Positions 1 to 13,500 of a stretch of DNA of 64,000 nt are shown piece after piece. The translations under genes and the position numbers were made by a program. Source of the stretch: Calocera cornea HHB12733 (Eukaryota; Basidiomycota; Dacrymycetes; Dacrymycetales; Dacrymycetaceae). Location of the stretch: contig KV423953.1 in the NCBI GenBank assembly GCA_001632435.1, forward strand, positions 62,001 through 126,000. Direction: 5' to 3'. The notes beneath the pieces are model-generated. The model did not search any database. It saw only the letters and a list, made by a program, of their open reading frames with translations, and had not been told where the DNA came from. The number at the start of each line of letters is the position of its first letter. Position 1 is the stretch's first letter.

Positions 1-327
1 GAGGGAGAGGAGCGTGCAGTGGAAGCGCAGGAGGGGGAGGGTGCACTTCATCGCGAACAGCTTGGAGAAGAGGAGGGACAGCACGTACAGCCCCGGCGGG
101 GTGGTGAGCTTGGGGTCGTACGTGCTAAAGTCGAGCGAGCAGTACTGCTGCGCTTGCGGGACGTGGAACGGCTCGTCCTGCGCGTCCTGACATCAGCCAC
201 GGCCCTCTCATCGCACTGTCATGGGGCTCACCATGTATGGTTCTCGGACAGCATCGTTCACGAGCTTGAGGACGTATATGTTGAGCGCACAGTATGCGAC
301 GTAGGGGATGGGCGACTTTTGGGACAT
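1..327 (-). CDS. ALG10: ALG10 dolichyl-P-Glc alpha-1,2-glucosyltransferase, N-terminal part (runs off the window)
   Basis: Two exons, 232-327 and 1-177, with a 54-base intron (donor GTGAGC, acceptor CAG at 178-180); the gene continues beyond base 1. The protein starts MSQKSPIPYVAY and, after the junction, reads EPYMDEPFHVPQAQQYC, followed by DPKLTTPPGLY. This is the conserved first lumenal segment of the ALG10/DIE2 family (EPYMDE-FH-PQAQ-YC then WDP-ITT-PGLY). ALG10 adds the last glucose to the lipid-linked oligosaccharide in the ER before N-glycosylation. Residues 10-25 are hydrophobic and fit the first membrane helix. A second possible acceptor 9 bases upstream would insert Asp-Ala-Gln; the downstream one was chosen because it restores the family's YMDE run. 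Confidence 0.88.
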
Positions 328-429
328 TGTGGACGATGACCGCGTCCTAAGAGACGATGAGGAGAGGCAAAGAGACCCTTGGACGCGTTCACATTGACCA
401 CGTCATTCTTCACACGCGCACTCTCAGTC

Positions 430-660
430 CAAGAGTGTGGTTGCCTTCCAGACCCATCAACGTCGTTGTATGCGTCGAGCTGTTGCTTCACAAACGCATC
501 GAATGCCGTTGCTTTCCAAACATACTTTCGTCTTTGCGTCACCAACGCGTCCAATGTCGTTGCCCCATCCAAAATCATTGGTGTCAGGCAGTTCTGTAAC
601 TACCTTCAGTATCAGATCGTCTGCAGTTTGCATCAATGCCGTTGCGCTAGGATATGCCCT
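430..660 (-). repeat. degenerate ~30-base repeats, core GCAACGGCATTGATGCGTT
   Basis: On the minus strand a motif of roughly GCAACGGCATTGATGCGTT recurs about four times with substitutions (around 455-480, 490-520, 545-575 and 630-655). The same core returns on the plus strand at 2185-2265. No gene is recognisable in 328-1170. The short open frames there are explained by the repeat lacking stops in some registers. The repeat may be an old minisatellite or part of a transposon. Confidence 0.4.
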
Positions 661-1170
661 CAAACATGTCTCATCCAGAGGGTCTGCTAAGGCGGCCCAA
701 GGCAATGTCATGTATCCGAAGGAACGAGGGGTGGAGGTCCGACAAGTCTGAAGTACCCAATCATCGACAAAGCTCCTGCAGACACCGCATGCGGAACCCT
801 TGAGAAGGATCTGCAGTCTACGCCGCCCTCCGACGGGCAATTGAGGAACCACAGACGCAACTCGGCTTTCGGCCGCCCCGGGAAATCTCGGAGAGGAGAC
901 ACGGTGCACTCTTGCAGAGCACACGCCGAGAGCCTGGGGATGGGACAGTGCAGTACATCTCCGACATCGCTATGCATCGTCTTGCCAACCGTTGCTCCGT
1001 TCTGGACGACAGTGTCCAGAGAGCGGCGGTACGCACTCCAAAGGTGCACACTGCATACAGCAAGTACAGTACAGCAAGTAAAGTACTGTGCTCCGACCGT
1101 CCGTGTACTCATCCGCATCCGCCGATGACGCCCGACGTGCCACGGGCGTGGGAGCAGGTCAGGAAGCTTA

Positions 1171-1753
1171 GAGCCCGTTCGGCAAACCAGAGACGGTATC
1201 CAGAGTAGCGTATCTCGGCCCTTGCAAAAATCGCCAGATGCGCTACCCTCTGAACACAGGTTTTGGAGGTGCGAGACTGTTCGTTTGACAGATACCACGG
1301 AGTATCTCGCTGGTGACCTCCGTGAAAAATGCATCCGCCCACAGGCCGGCGTCATGTGGCCGGGCCCACCTTCACTTTTCCCAGTTCTCACCTTTTCAAC
1401 AACATTTTGATTTTTTTGAAATCATGATCTGCGCTAGTTCTGCTGTACAGTCCCACTACTTGCCTTTTCAGCCCCAAATAGAGTGTTTCCAGTGAGCGAG
1501 GTGTCTTGACTCAATCCCTACATAGCCACCTGAACTTGTGCTCGCTCAGATGACGAGAGCGCATCTCAAACAGATACAGCTCTGAGGTGTATCTTGCGCA
1601 TCTAGAATTTGGGTGGGGATGCGCAAAGCGCATCTGGAGTGATCCTGGCAACCGAACGGCCGCGCATCTTTCCCAGATGCGCTTGGATGCGGCGGAGGCA
1701 ATACCCAGATACGCCTGCAAGCTGGATGCGGCATCTGGTTACCGAACAGGCTC
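1171..1753. mobile_element. PIF/Harbinger-like MITE with TTA target-site duplication
   Basis: The left end begins GAGCCCGTTCGGCAAACCAG at 1171. The right end, read on the minus strand from 1753, begins GAGCCTGTTCGGTAACCAGA, giving imperfect terminal inverted repeats of about 30 bases. Each end is flanked by TTA (1168-1170 and 1754-1756). A 3-bp TWA duplication plus G/C-rich TIRs is the hallmark of PIF/Harbinger elements. The 583-bp interior has no transposase frame, so this is a non-autonomous element. A further TIR-like piece (CAACCGAACGGC) lies inside near 1648, suggesting a subterminal repeat or a nested copy. Confidence 0.75.
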
Positions 1754-2867
1754 TTATTAAGGTCCTCGTTGAGCGGTCCGCCGACCAGCGTTCAGTCGAC
1801 CCTGAGCAGGGCTGAATACATGCTACGTACGTATGTATGCATGCATGCACTGGCGAGGCTCTTTTGACATACAAGTAGCGTTTGTTGAAGGATTTCCTGG
1901 GTGCCGGCGGGCACGAGGCTGAGGACACTTCCGAGCACACTCTGGCTTCTCCGAGTCGGCGCGCCTCGGCCTTTAGCTCACGCATACTCCTTTCCAGAGG
2001 TGCCTGATTGATCAACGGACTTGAAACACAAACACATCTAACCTCGTTGCTGCTGCCGGACAGCAGACGTACAGTAGCCAGAGAACCTGCTGATCAAAGG
2101 CCGCGAAAAAAGACTGTCAGCTAGCTACCGTGACGGCGCTGGGTGCCAGGGTGTGTGAAACACATGGGGTGGATGTGCTCCGAGGGCAACAGCGTTGATG
2201 TGGTCCATGGTTGGAAAGCAACGGCACTGATGTGTTCGCTGGGCCACAACGTCGACCGCGCTGGCAGGGCCAGGTACGACATGAGTGAGGAGCAAAGACA
2301 GGCCCGAGCTCGCCGTAGGCCGCCGCTCGAAACCCTCTGCAGGTCGGCTAGACCGGGGCCGAAGGGTGAGGCCGGCGGACAGGTCCCCGCCCGCCAGCGC
2401 CTCTCTCATTCACACTCGCACGGTGCCGCTGTGCCGCTGTGCCGCTGTCACCGGACGGTGCGTGCGGGACGGTCAGAGACAGGCGTCGTCATGCGACTCA
2501 GAGGAGGGCAACGGCTGCCCGGCTAGTCTTACAACAGTATGTATGTAGTACCCTGAGCGGACAAGTAGTGGAAGTCACACTAGCGCCTCGGCGGACGCTC
2601 CGGAATGGGTACTCATACGGTAGCTTCAGCTTGCGAGCGGCGGGGGCGCACCACAACACTACTACAGTACTACAGTACTACAGTACTGCTGTCCGCCCTC
2701 CAAGTCGTGTAGCGACAGGACGTACTGGATGCATCGCAGCGTGTGCAGACCGCAGCCTGTACGGCCTTCTTCTGGTACTGGTACTGGGTGGGTCGACAAA
2801 GGAGTACTTGCTCTGCACGCATGTATCGCGTCCGCACTGGACCGTCCCCTTCATCCGCTGCGAGCGA

Positions 2868-2995
2868 TGATGTGATGTGATATGATATGATATGAGATGA
2901 TCTCGTATGGTATGGTACGGTATGGTACGGTTATGGTATGGTATGATATGATAGATATGGTATGGTATGGTATGATATGGTATGGTCTGCGACGG
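2868..2995. repeat. TATGG/TATGA pentamer microsatellite
   Basis: About 25 imperfect copies of a five-base unit (TGATA, TATGG, TACGG) run through this stretch with two short interruptions. It accounts for the repetitive Tyr-His-Thr-Ile-Pro peptides seen in minus-strand translations. Confidence 0.85.
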
Positions 2996-3276
2996 ACGAC
3001 GGTCCTGTGGGGTGGGCGTGCAAGTCCCGACTAGCGTGCCTCCCTCGCGAAACGACGTCTCTCTGCGACAGGTCGACAGCAGCCCTCCAAAGTCCAACCG
3101 GAGAGCGCGGCCCGCCCCGCCGGAAATACATCCCAGTCCAGTCCAGTCCAGGGCCCTCGTTACGTACTGTACCGCACACGACAGGTTGCTCTGCCCCCCG
3201 CCGGCCAATAGTGGACTCAATGGATGCCTGGGCAGCCGATACGCGCGCGCCCGATGGTGCCTTGCCCTGCCCTGCC

Positions 3277-3320
3277 TATGTATGTATGTATGTATGTATG
3301 TATGTATGTATGTATGTATG
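3277..3320. repeat. (TATG)n tetranucleotide microsatellite
   Basis: Eleven perfect copies of TATG in a row. The tract is long and uninterrupted, so it is probably polymorphic in length between strains. Confidence 0.92.
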
Positions 3321-4283
3321 TGTGCAAGTGGCGCTGGCCGCGCCGGCGGATGAGCGGGCGGCGGGACAGCAGGTGAGTGTGTGCCCCGGCGGGCGGGGGT
3401 TGATGGGTTGCCTGCTGAATACTGTTGGCTACAGCGGGCGGAGTGCCTGGTCCCTGGCCTGTATGTGCGCTCGCCACGGAAGACGCAGGAAGACGGTGTA
3501 TGGGATGCCGTCACGCAGTTGTTGTGGCGCGTGGCGGTGCGGGAATGTGTTGGAATGCGGGCGGGATGGGCGTGCCGGACGTTCCAGGGGACATTTCGAT
3601 CTCGGCCATCAGGGTCGTGTCGTTGGGTGTCGACGACGGGGTGCTTCGCTGCTTCCGCGTGGAGACGCGTTGCGCGGGTGGAAGGCGCGGGCGGGCGGGT
3701 GTTGCGCTCGAAGAGGGGAAGGAGGACCGAGGTGCGCATTGATGCTGGGCGTGGGAGCCAGGATGATATGCCTGCTCTCTGCTCTCCGTGGATGGTTGAT
3801 CCATTGTTGTTCCAGCGGGTCTCGCCGAGGAGGAGAAGCAGGTCGCCCCGCGGTTGGCGGTTGCTGATCGCACCCTCTCGGGAGGAATGCGACACTCGCC
3901 CCGCTCTCCCGGCGCGTCGTCATTCTGCGCAAAACGCAGAAAGGGCGAAAGGGCGAAAGGGCGGCTTTGTCTCATTGTGCATCAACCACCCGCCGCCTCC
4001 CGGCCGCACTGCCGATGCGCCCGGCTTCCCTCGACTGAACGGGGAACTCCTACTTAGCCCCGCTTGCACTCGCACTCGCCCTTTCTGCCCCGGCCGACCC
4101 GCACTGACGCCCCACCACCACCACCACCACCGTCGCACGTCCCTCCTTGGCTACCCGCGCTGCCCCTCCTCACCCGCTCCCACCGTCACCCGCACTACAA
4201 CCCACACCACCTCACCCATCCCCATCCCCACCCCGCTCCCAACCGTCCCCATCCCCACCACACACCACACCACCCGCGACCGC

Positions 4284-7011
4284 ATGCTCAGCACCTCCTC
4301 ACCCCACCCCGACCCCTCCATGCCCGGGCAGCCGGCACCCCCCTCCAGCGCGGGCCGGCACTCCCGCCTGCGCACCTCCAGGAGCGCATTCTCCCTCCAA
4401 GGCCTCGGCTTTACCACGCCCAAGCTCACCTCCTCACGCACAGCAGCACGCTTCAGCACGATCAACTACCCTGCTTCCTCCCCGTCATATTTCCCCGGCG
4501 GCTCCGGCCCAAGCTTCCCAACCGCACCCGGCACACACCGGCACGGGAGAGTAGCCAGCCTCACCGCCTCGCCCTCCTCCCACCTGCCCTCCCCGGCCCC
4601 CTCCGCCAGCCCCAGCCCCAGCCCCAGTCCAACACTCAGCAGCAGCAGCGCCCTCCCCAGCACGCGCACCAGCCCCAACCTGCGTTTCTGGCGCGGGAAG
4701 AAGGCCCTCCCACTGGCGCTCGAAGTGCGCACGAGGGAGCGCGGCACCGGCGCGTTCTCCCCCGAGCTGGGCGTCGTCGAGCAGGGGCCGGGGCCCGGGT
4801 CTCCGTGAGTCGCTTGCTTGGTCGTTGATATGCAGCGGGAATGCGGTGCTCATGACTTGCGTGCTGCTTCTCTTCTCGGCTGGTTCCTGGTTCCTGCCCA
4901 CCCCTAACTACCTCCCTTCCCTCACCTCCCTTCGGGCCCCCTCCCCCCTCCCCGCACCTACCGCCGTCCTCCTCCCCGACTGCCATATCCAGCTGCTCGA
5001 TAATCGTCATCCAGCCGCCCTCTCCACCGACGCCCAACCCCGCCTCCGCCCGCTCCCCTACCTCCCCCACAACCCCCTACACATACACAGCAGACGCAGA
5101 CGCCAACGCCAACGCAGAAGAAGAAGCAGCCTGCCCCCCCTCCCGCTCCTCCTCCCGAGCGAGCTTCCTGGCATCCACAGTGGAGCAGACCATGTCCCGC
5201 CTCACCCGCATCAGGACGCGGAGCATGAGCCCTGTGCGCTGGGCTGGGTCTTCTGGCGAGGCCGAGGCCGAGCCTGGGGCTGGGGAGGGAGGGGAGCGGG
5301 AGCGGGAGCAGGGGCTGAGCAAAAAGCAGAAGCGGCGGGGGATGAGGGAGCAGAGCGAGTGCGTCTCTGTTTCCCTTGCGGGAGTCAAGTATATGCGCTG
5401 ACCCGCAGCAGGGAGGAGCTCTACCACCCGTACGCCAGCCCGCACTCCACCGGCGAGGCAGCCCGCACCTCCAGCGGGTCGAGCGGGAGCACCGCGCGCA
5501 CCTCGCGCCCTGCGGACCGGCGGCCGTCCGTCTCCAGCAGCACCTCCTCCCACTCCCACTCCTCCGCATCCGCATACTCGGCAGACCAGCGTGACCAAAC
5601 AGACGCGGACGAGGCCCGCGCATACGGGCTCATGTCGCCTTCCTTCCCTGCCCCACGCCCTGTGCGATCCACAGCAGACGCCGGCGCAAGGGGCGCAAAG
5701 GAGAAGCGGATGTCCCTCGCGCCCAGCACAGCCGACAGCCTGGGCAGCCTGGGAGGCATGGGCAGCGCAGGCTCATCAAGGAGCGGCACGCCCTCGCTCG
5801 ACCTGCCCAGCCCGAGGAGCAGCAGCGTCGCCAGCTACTCGCCCCCGACGCCCGATGCCCACGAGGCGATCTTCTCTGTTGGCCAGGGGAAGCATGCGGC
5901 GAGGAACGGGTGAGTGCTTTCGGCGATGCCTTGGCCCTCGGTGGGTACTGGTGCTGATTCCTGGGATAGGAGGTCCTGGGACGTCCCCCTCGAGCTGGGC
6001 GGGCTGCCCCAGAGCGACACGTCGCGCACGCTCACGCAGGCGTCCGCGTCCGTGTCCGTGTCCCGGCCCGTGCTCACGCTCAGCACCAGCACGCGCAGCT
6101 CGACCTCGCCGACCGCGCAGCCGATGCCCTCCCCCCTCTCCGCGCGGCCGCCAGCAAGCGTGAGCGGCCTGGCAGGGCTGCAGACGCCGAAGGCCTCGCA
6201 AGGCAGGAAACTGCCCTCGCTCGCAACGCCCGCCTTCTCCCTGCGCCCCACCACTAATCCGCCCACGCCGGGCCCGTCGCTCCGCACGCCCGTCTCCTCC
6301 CACCCGGCCCACCTCACCCACCCCGCCAGCACCGCCTTCGCAACCCCCAAGAGCACCCTTCCCTTCCCCCCTCGCTCCGGCGGCTCAGGCTCCAAGCCCT
6401 CCAGCGTGGGGGCTACGCCCGGCAGTGCCCTTCCGCGCTCGAGGACGCTCACGCGCAGCCTGAGCAGAAAACGCTCCGACTCGGTCCTGGCGCCCGCTAA
6501 GGCGCCTCCGGCCGGCCCACTGCCCTCCGTGCCGCCCGTGCCGAAGCTCCCGCCCTTGCTTGCGCTGGTGGGCGGTGCAGCCGCGCCGAAAGCGCCCATC
6601 CTCCCCTCGCCCACCGACTCCCTCATCGACGACATCCTCGAGCGCTTCCCCCTGCCCCCGGGGAGCAAGCGCTTCTCCTCCGACTCGGACTCGTCGCTCG
6701 GCTCCGCGCTCCTCACCCCGGACATGAGCCTCGACCTCTCCGCCCTCCGCGCATGGTCCCCCGTCCAGCTCTTCTCGACAGACTACGCCGAGGAAGCCGA
6801 CGGCAACGAGGCGCAGCCGGCGCCGCCCAGGCGCGAGAAGGGCGCAACCGGCGTCCCCCCGGGGCGGATACTCAGCATGAGCATGGGCCGCAAGGGCCCC
6901 CCGGGGTGGATGAGCGCCGCTTCCGAGCGGGCGGGGTACTTCGAGGACGATGTGGAGGCGGACGAGGTGGCCGTGCATCCGTTTGCGAGGAGCGGGCTGC
7001 CGTACGTCTGA
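4284..7011 (+). CDS. Ser/Pro-rich, largely disordered protein of unknown function (809 aa)
   Basis: Four exons join in phase: 4284-4804, 4993-5358, 5409-5909, 5970-7011; introns are 188, 50 and 60 bases. The start is the ATG at 4284, because the in-frame sequence upstream reads through non-coding C-rich DNA. The product is dominated by Ser, Pro, Thr and Ala. It holds short basic motifs such as SRLTRIRTRS and SLSRKRSDS that could be kinase sites, and a C-terminal acidic patch (YFEDDVEADE) ending in GLPYV. I see no folded domain, signal peptide or membrane helix. Codon use is strongly GC-ending, like its housekeeping neighbours. It may be a basidiomycete-specific signalling or cell-polarity scaffold, but that is a guess. 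The first intron is the least certain boundary. Confidence 0.7.
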
Positions 7012-7674
7012 GCGCCGGCCGCCCCATTCGTTCGACCATTTCTTCTCTTTTCGCTCTCGACCGCAACTGCATTAATTCGCCTCTATCTCGGCTTCATCTC
7101 TCTCCAGCACCTCGCGAGCACACGACAGTTCGTTTCACACGCCATTCTTTTGCTTAACAGCCGTTTCTCGCACTCATCATTCACGCACGACCATTTCGAC
7201 TTCCGTTCGCTCACAGAAGACAACACTTGAGCACGTTTATATTAGTATATGCATACGAGGCGGTTCGGGCTCGCCGTCTTGGGAGGTGGCGGGGGTGGGT
7301 TCGGCGGTGGATATGATACATTAGGTAGCCTTTTTGTAATGTGTGGACGAGCGGCTGTAGGAATAGTCAACAGTGAGCAGCAGCATTCTTCAGAGTCAAG
7401 GTTTCAGCCGTTCACGGTGGGCGCGGGAGTTGCCCGTGTAAGGCCTCTGCAGGAGCTTTTGTCGACTCAGCGCCTTTCCTGCAATGATTGAAGTGCGCAC
7501 GTGACTCGGGGCCGGTGTATCTGCCCTAGCGTCCTTATCGCCGATTATCTGATGTCACAGCATCAGTCCCTGACTCCACGGCCCATCTTCGCACGTCCAC
7601 CTGCGCCCTCCCGCCCCGCTCGCTCGCTCGCTGCATACCCCGGCTCCCCTCCGTACAACCACAAGACGAGCAGC
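7012..7674. other. intergenic: 3' UTR of the disordered protein and promoter of bolA2
   Basis: This is pyrimidine-rich, with a TATATTAGTATATG stretch near 7237 and no conserved coding frame. A TC/CGCT-rich run just before 7675 resembles a fungal core promoter without a TATA box. Confidence 0.5.
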
Positions 7675-8116
7675 ATGGTCGCCCAGTCCGAGATCGAGTC
7701 CACACTGCGGGCCGCCCTGCCCAAGCTCGCGCACATGGTCCGTCCCCCCCCGAGGCGGGAAAGAGAGCATTACTAAGCCCCCGCCCCCTCGCGCGCAGGA
7801 GATCCAGGACCAGTCCTCGGGCTGCGGGGAGAACTACTATGTGCTCGTGGTGAGCGACGACTTTGAGGGGCTTATCACGCTCAAGCGGCATCGGCTTGGT
7901 GCGCATCCTGCTGCTCTGTGTTGGGAAGAGGGACACTGACGGAGAGGCTCTATAGTGAACGAGATTCTTAGGAAACAGATAGCGGAGATGCACGCGTTCT
8001 CCCAGGTACGCCGTGCGCTTTCAGTAATGATGGAACCATCTGGTTGCTGAATGAAAGTGTAGAGAACGTTGACCGTCAAGCAGTACGAGGCAATGAAGAA
8101 GGCGGGGACGCTATAG
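7675..8116 (+). CDS. BolA-like protein 2 (Fra2/BOLA2 type), 88 aa
   Basis: Exons 7675-7737, 7799-7898, 7956-8005 and 8063-8116 join in phase to an 88-residue protein. It carries the full BolA fold signature: an N-terminal helix ([12 protein letters not shown]), the [12 protein letters not shown] strand, [17 protein letters not shown] (the FxGxxxxxRHRxVN helix-turn) and [16 protein letters not shown]. The invariant His of MHAFSQ and the Cys of SSGCGENY are the usual ligands for a bridging [2Fe-2S] cluster shared with a monothiol glutaredoxin. In yeast the homologue Fra2 works with Grx3/4 in cytosolic iron sensing. There is no targeting sequence, which fits the cytosolic BOLA2 class rather than BOLA1/3. 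It lies tail to tail with the SRPK-like kinase gene. Confidence 0.93.
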
Positions 8117-8446
8117 CGCGGGCGCCCTATGTTCATCAGCGCGATGCGAGGAGGGCAGGCAGACAGCGTCTACCCTACCTGCCCCATCCATGTATCTATA
8201 TTGTCGCATATCGACAGCACATGCGGTTTCCCGGCCAACGGCATCATCTTGTACATTGCCATCATGCGACTGGCGGTCGTCTGTTGGTAACGAATCGTAA
8301 CGGGCATACATTGGGACATACAAGATCGTGTGCTACAAACAACAAGAGACCTATCGATACAGTCGCGTCTTCTCCTCTAATCTCCAATCAGTACTCTCAT
8401 ATACAGTTTTACAGCGCTATAGCGTTCATCATGCGCGCGCGCGAGC
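8117..8446. other. convergent intergenic region between bolA2 and the SRPK-like gene
   Basis: This 330-base spacer carries the two 3' ends. AT content is higher near 8390-8420, as expected for polyadenylation. I see no additional gene. Confidence 0.5.
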
Positions 8447-10522
<2,076 letters not shown>

Positions 10523-13500
10523 TCATACCCTCCTCGGTCTGGAAGCCTCGAACCCACTTTGCCTGCTTATATTGACTGTAAGCAGCCTGCCGTTCGCGTT
10601 CTCAAGCAGTAACATCATTTGATCTGCCGTCAAATCTGGCACAGTAATGGGATCAAGACCACCAAGCTCCGACTCTGCTTCACTTGCGTCTGCATTGCTC
10701 CCATCTTCCTGTGGATCAATCTTGCGCTTACAGGCAGTGATGATGCTCTCGAGTTCCTTGACAGATTGGCGTAGTGCAGGAGAGTTTGGCCACTTGTTCA
10801 GCCGCTCTTTCTGTGACTTGAGTGCAATTGTAGCTGCTTGAAAGGCTTCTTCATGTTGTTCCAGTGAAAGCATGATGCTTGAGAGCCAGCAGAGCTCGTA
10901 AAGGCCTTCGGGCTCAGTATGTTTTTGACATCTGCGTACCCGGCTCTTCAGAAGAGGAATCGTTTCGTCAGCTCGTCCGGCATCACGGAGTGCAATCCAT
11001 AGCTTCCTCATCTCATTTGTCAAGGAGATATTACTGCTGGGAGTGTGCTGGGAGAATATTTTCTTGACTGCTTGCACAGCATCCGTCAGATGCCCTGCTG
11101 TTGTCAGAGCCCCAACAAGCTGGGCATCGTGGTCACATGTGAGGCAACAGCATGACATACGAAAGAAACGATGTCGAGAATGCGCATTCGTAACGAGACT
11201 CAGCACATTTAGGGGAAGTCCAAATTCGGATAGAAGGCTGGCGGCTCGGAAGAGGCCTAGAATTGCATCTTCTTCACCATATTGCGCGGTCAGATGTGAT
11301 TCTTCATAGTGTTCAGCGTGGTGATGCCCGCCGGATGTGATGACCGTTGTGGCCGTGAGGAGTTCCATGATAATAGCTGCCCCCCGCTCGCGGGAGCCTG
11401 TTTGACCGAGGATAACAGCAAATATAGCAGTTGCACAGTTCACAGCACTCCTGCAGGTCCGACAGGTCGCTCCATTTCCTTGTTGAGCACGTGCTTGGCC
11501 TTGAGCTTCCTGGCGGAAAGACAGGCACTCTTGTATCAACCGTAGTGCATCTTCTTTGTGTCCTGTTCGAAGCCACAGCAATGCAACAGCTTCCAACACA
11601 TCCTCCGAGAAGATATTCCTCCCTTGTTCCTTGAGATTTCGATATTCCGAGACCAGCATGTGACTGATGTCCATAGAGAATTCGACCTCGTTTCGGATCC
11701 AGAATCGCCTCATAAGACGCAGTAGGGCATTCACATACTTGATCTCGAAGCAGCCGGGTGCCTCATCAAGAAGTACTTGCCAAAATTGAATGGCATATAA
11801 GGAATTGAAGACTCCGGCACCAAGTTGCGCTACTTGGTCCACACAACGAACAACGGCAGACATCTCCTCAGCAGTGGTGAATGAGTTGAACAGACTCCAG
11901 TAGATCTGGAGAGCTTCCCGACCTGCTTCGATTGCCTCTTCGTACTTGTGTTGGGCAGAGAATGCTTCACGGGAAGCCTTGGAGAGACAAGCTGCCAGTC
12001 GTAAACGATCTTCTGGACCGTTCTGGCTTAGTTCTCGATAGATTTGAATTGCTTCTTCCAGGGCACCACTATCTGGACGGCCGTATCGCAACACCTCTGC
12101 TTGTGTTTTCAAGGCGTTTGCAAGTAGTAAGAGAGTGCTTGGTGAAGCGGGATCTGAGAGAACACGTCGAATTGTAACGCTGGCATCTGAAAGTGATCCG
12201 GCTGCAGTATCAGTGAATCCGGTGTAGCACTCCTTGTGCTCTTCATAGTAAATGAACCATTGACAAAGTGTCTCAAGGCTTTCTGCCAGTCTTGCACAAT
12301 GGACCTTGTTGAATAATTCAGGGATGTGTGTTTTGTGGTCCTGGAACACGGTTAATTAAGGGCTCTCGTGGAGAACCAAATTTCTCACACTAAGCCATGC
12401 TAAGAGGCTCTCGAGAGGTCGAGTCGTCATGTATGAATGTGCACCCTCCACCTGTAAAACACGACGGTAGTGCCCCTTTTGAGCAACTTCATATGCGGCT
12501 ATCCAGAGCAGAAGTCGGTCATGAGTCAACAAGCTGCCAAGCTGCTGAAGGAGAGTTGTAGCCGGTGATGGGCAGTGCTGAAGATGACCAATCCAATGAG
12601 AGCACGCGTAGAAGAAAGCATGGGTTGCAACAAGAGGCTGAATTCTTGCCGTAGCAGATGAGAAGCTGGCAGAGATCTTGTAGACCTGTGCCTTGGGCTG
12701 TGGAATTGTCTTGACCCGTGGACTTGCAACAGAGGCATGACACAGGCCTCCCGAAACTTGTAGGGAAGCTTCAAACAGAATGCCGGTTCGATCTTGTACA
12801 AGTTCATCATTGAGAAGCTTTATGCAGCCCAGTGCTAGATCGGTGTGTGCTGCTCGCAAATCTAGGCGATGCTCATCGGCGCGATATCGAACATAGTCCA
12901 AGAAGGATGAATGAGATGGTCGAACGGGTTCATCATCGCTTGCATAGTTAGATAGAAGTGAGCCGAAGGTTTGGAGAATGACTCTCGGATGAATGTCGGG
13001 CATATCCGAAAGCTGTTGCATTGCTGGAATTGGCAGGGGCTCGCGAGCAACAGCAATCATGCCCACGTATGTCTGGTACGCTCTTTGAAAATCCTCATCC
13101 TCCCACGGGCACGCAGAGAGGACCATGGCATATAGATCATCCATTGCGCCTTCAACGGTAGGAGGGTCTTTCAAGGACAACACAGCCTTGAGGTGTCGAT
13201 CGGGGTTGATAGCACGGTCCAGCACGCCAATGAGCGTGGATGCCCATAGGAAAAGCCCGCAACTACGGTGACACAAGAAGGCCATCGTTCGGTCTTCTGG
13301 CCAAGGAGAACCTTTGAGCTTCTTCTGTGCAATAGTGTCCAATTGATGGGAAAGATATGTGCCCACGTCCGTTTGGTTTTCGGGGCTGTTCAAATCGATA
13401 GAGCGATGGGTGATGTGCGGTGATTCAGGGGGGCAGTGTGCAAGTGGGCGGGAGGTGACAAAGATCCGAAAGTGGGGAGGAAGGGAGAGCGTGCCAGAGA

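Larger units (their letters stand above)
1757..4283. other. intergenic, repeat-rich; no gene seen
   Basis: This holds several simple repeats: alternating TGCATGCATG near 1838, CTACAGTA units near 2655-2695, pentamer TATGG/TATGA runs at 2868-2995, and TATG tetramers at 3277-3320. A second block of the GCAACGGCA repeat is at 2185-2265. Long open frames crossing this interval (for example 2678-3895 minus) read through the simple repeats as low-complexity SYHITYH/IHTY peptides and are not believable genes. C-rich DNA from about 4060 to 4280 precedes the next start codon and could be a promoter/5' UTR. Confidence 0.6.

Noticed and set aside
708..1391. 227-codon minus-strand open frame
   Set aside because: No recognisable motif, crosses into the Harbinger MITE, amino-acid use looks random.
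2678..3895. 405-codon minus-strand open frame
   Set aside because: It runs through TATGG and TATG microsatellites, giving low-complexity SYHI/IHTY peptides, and has no family resemblance.
3381..4283. In-frame upstream extension of the disordered protein at 4284
   Set aside because: It translates through non-coding promoter-like DNA with no repeat of the protein's Ser/Pro style until about 4200; the first good ATG is at 4284.
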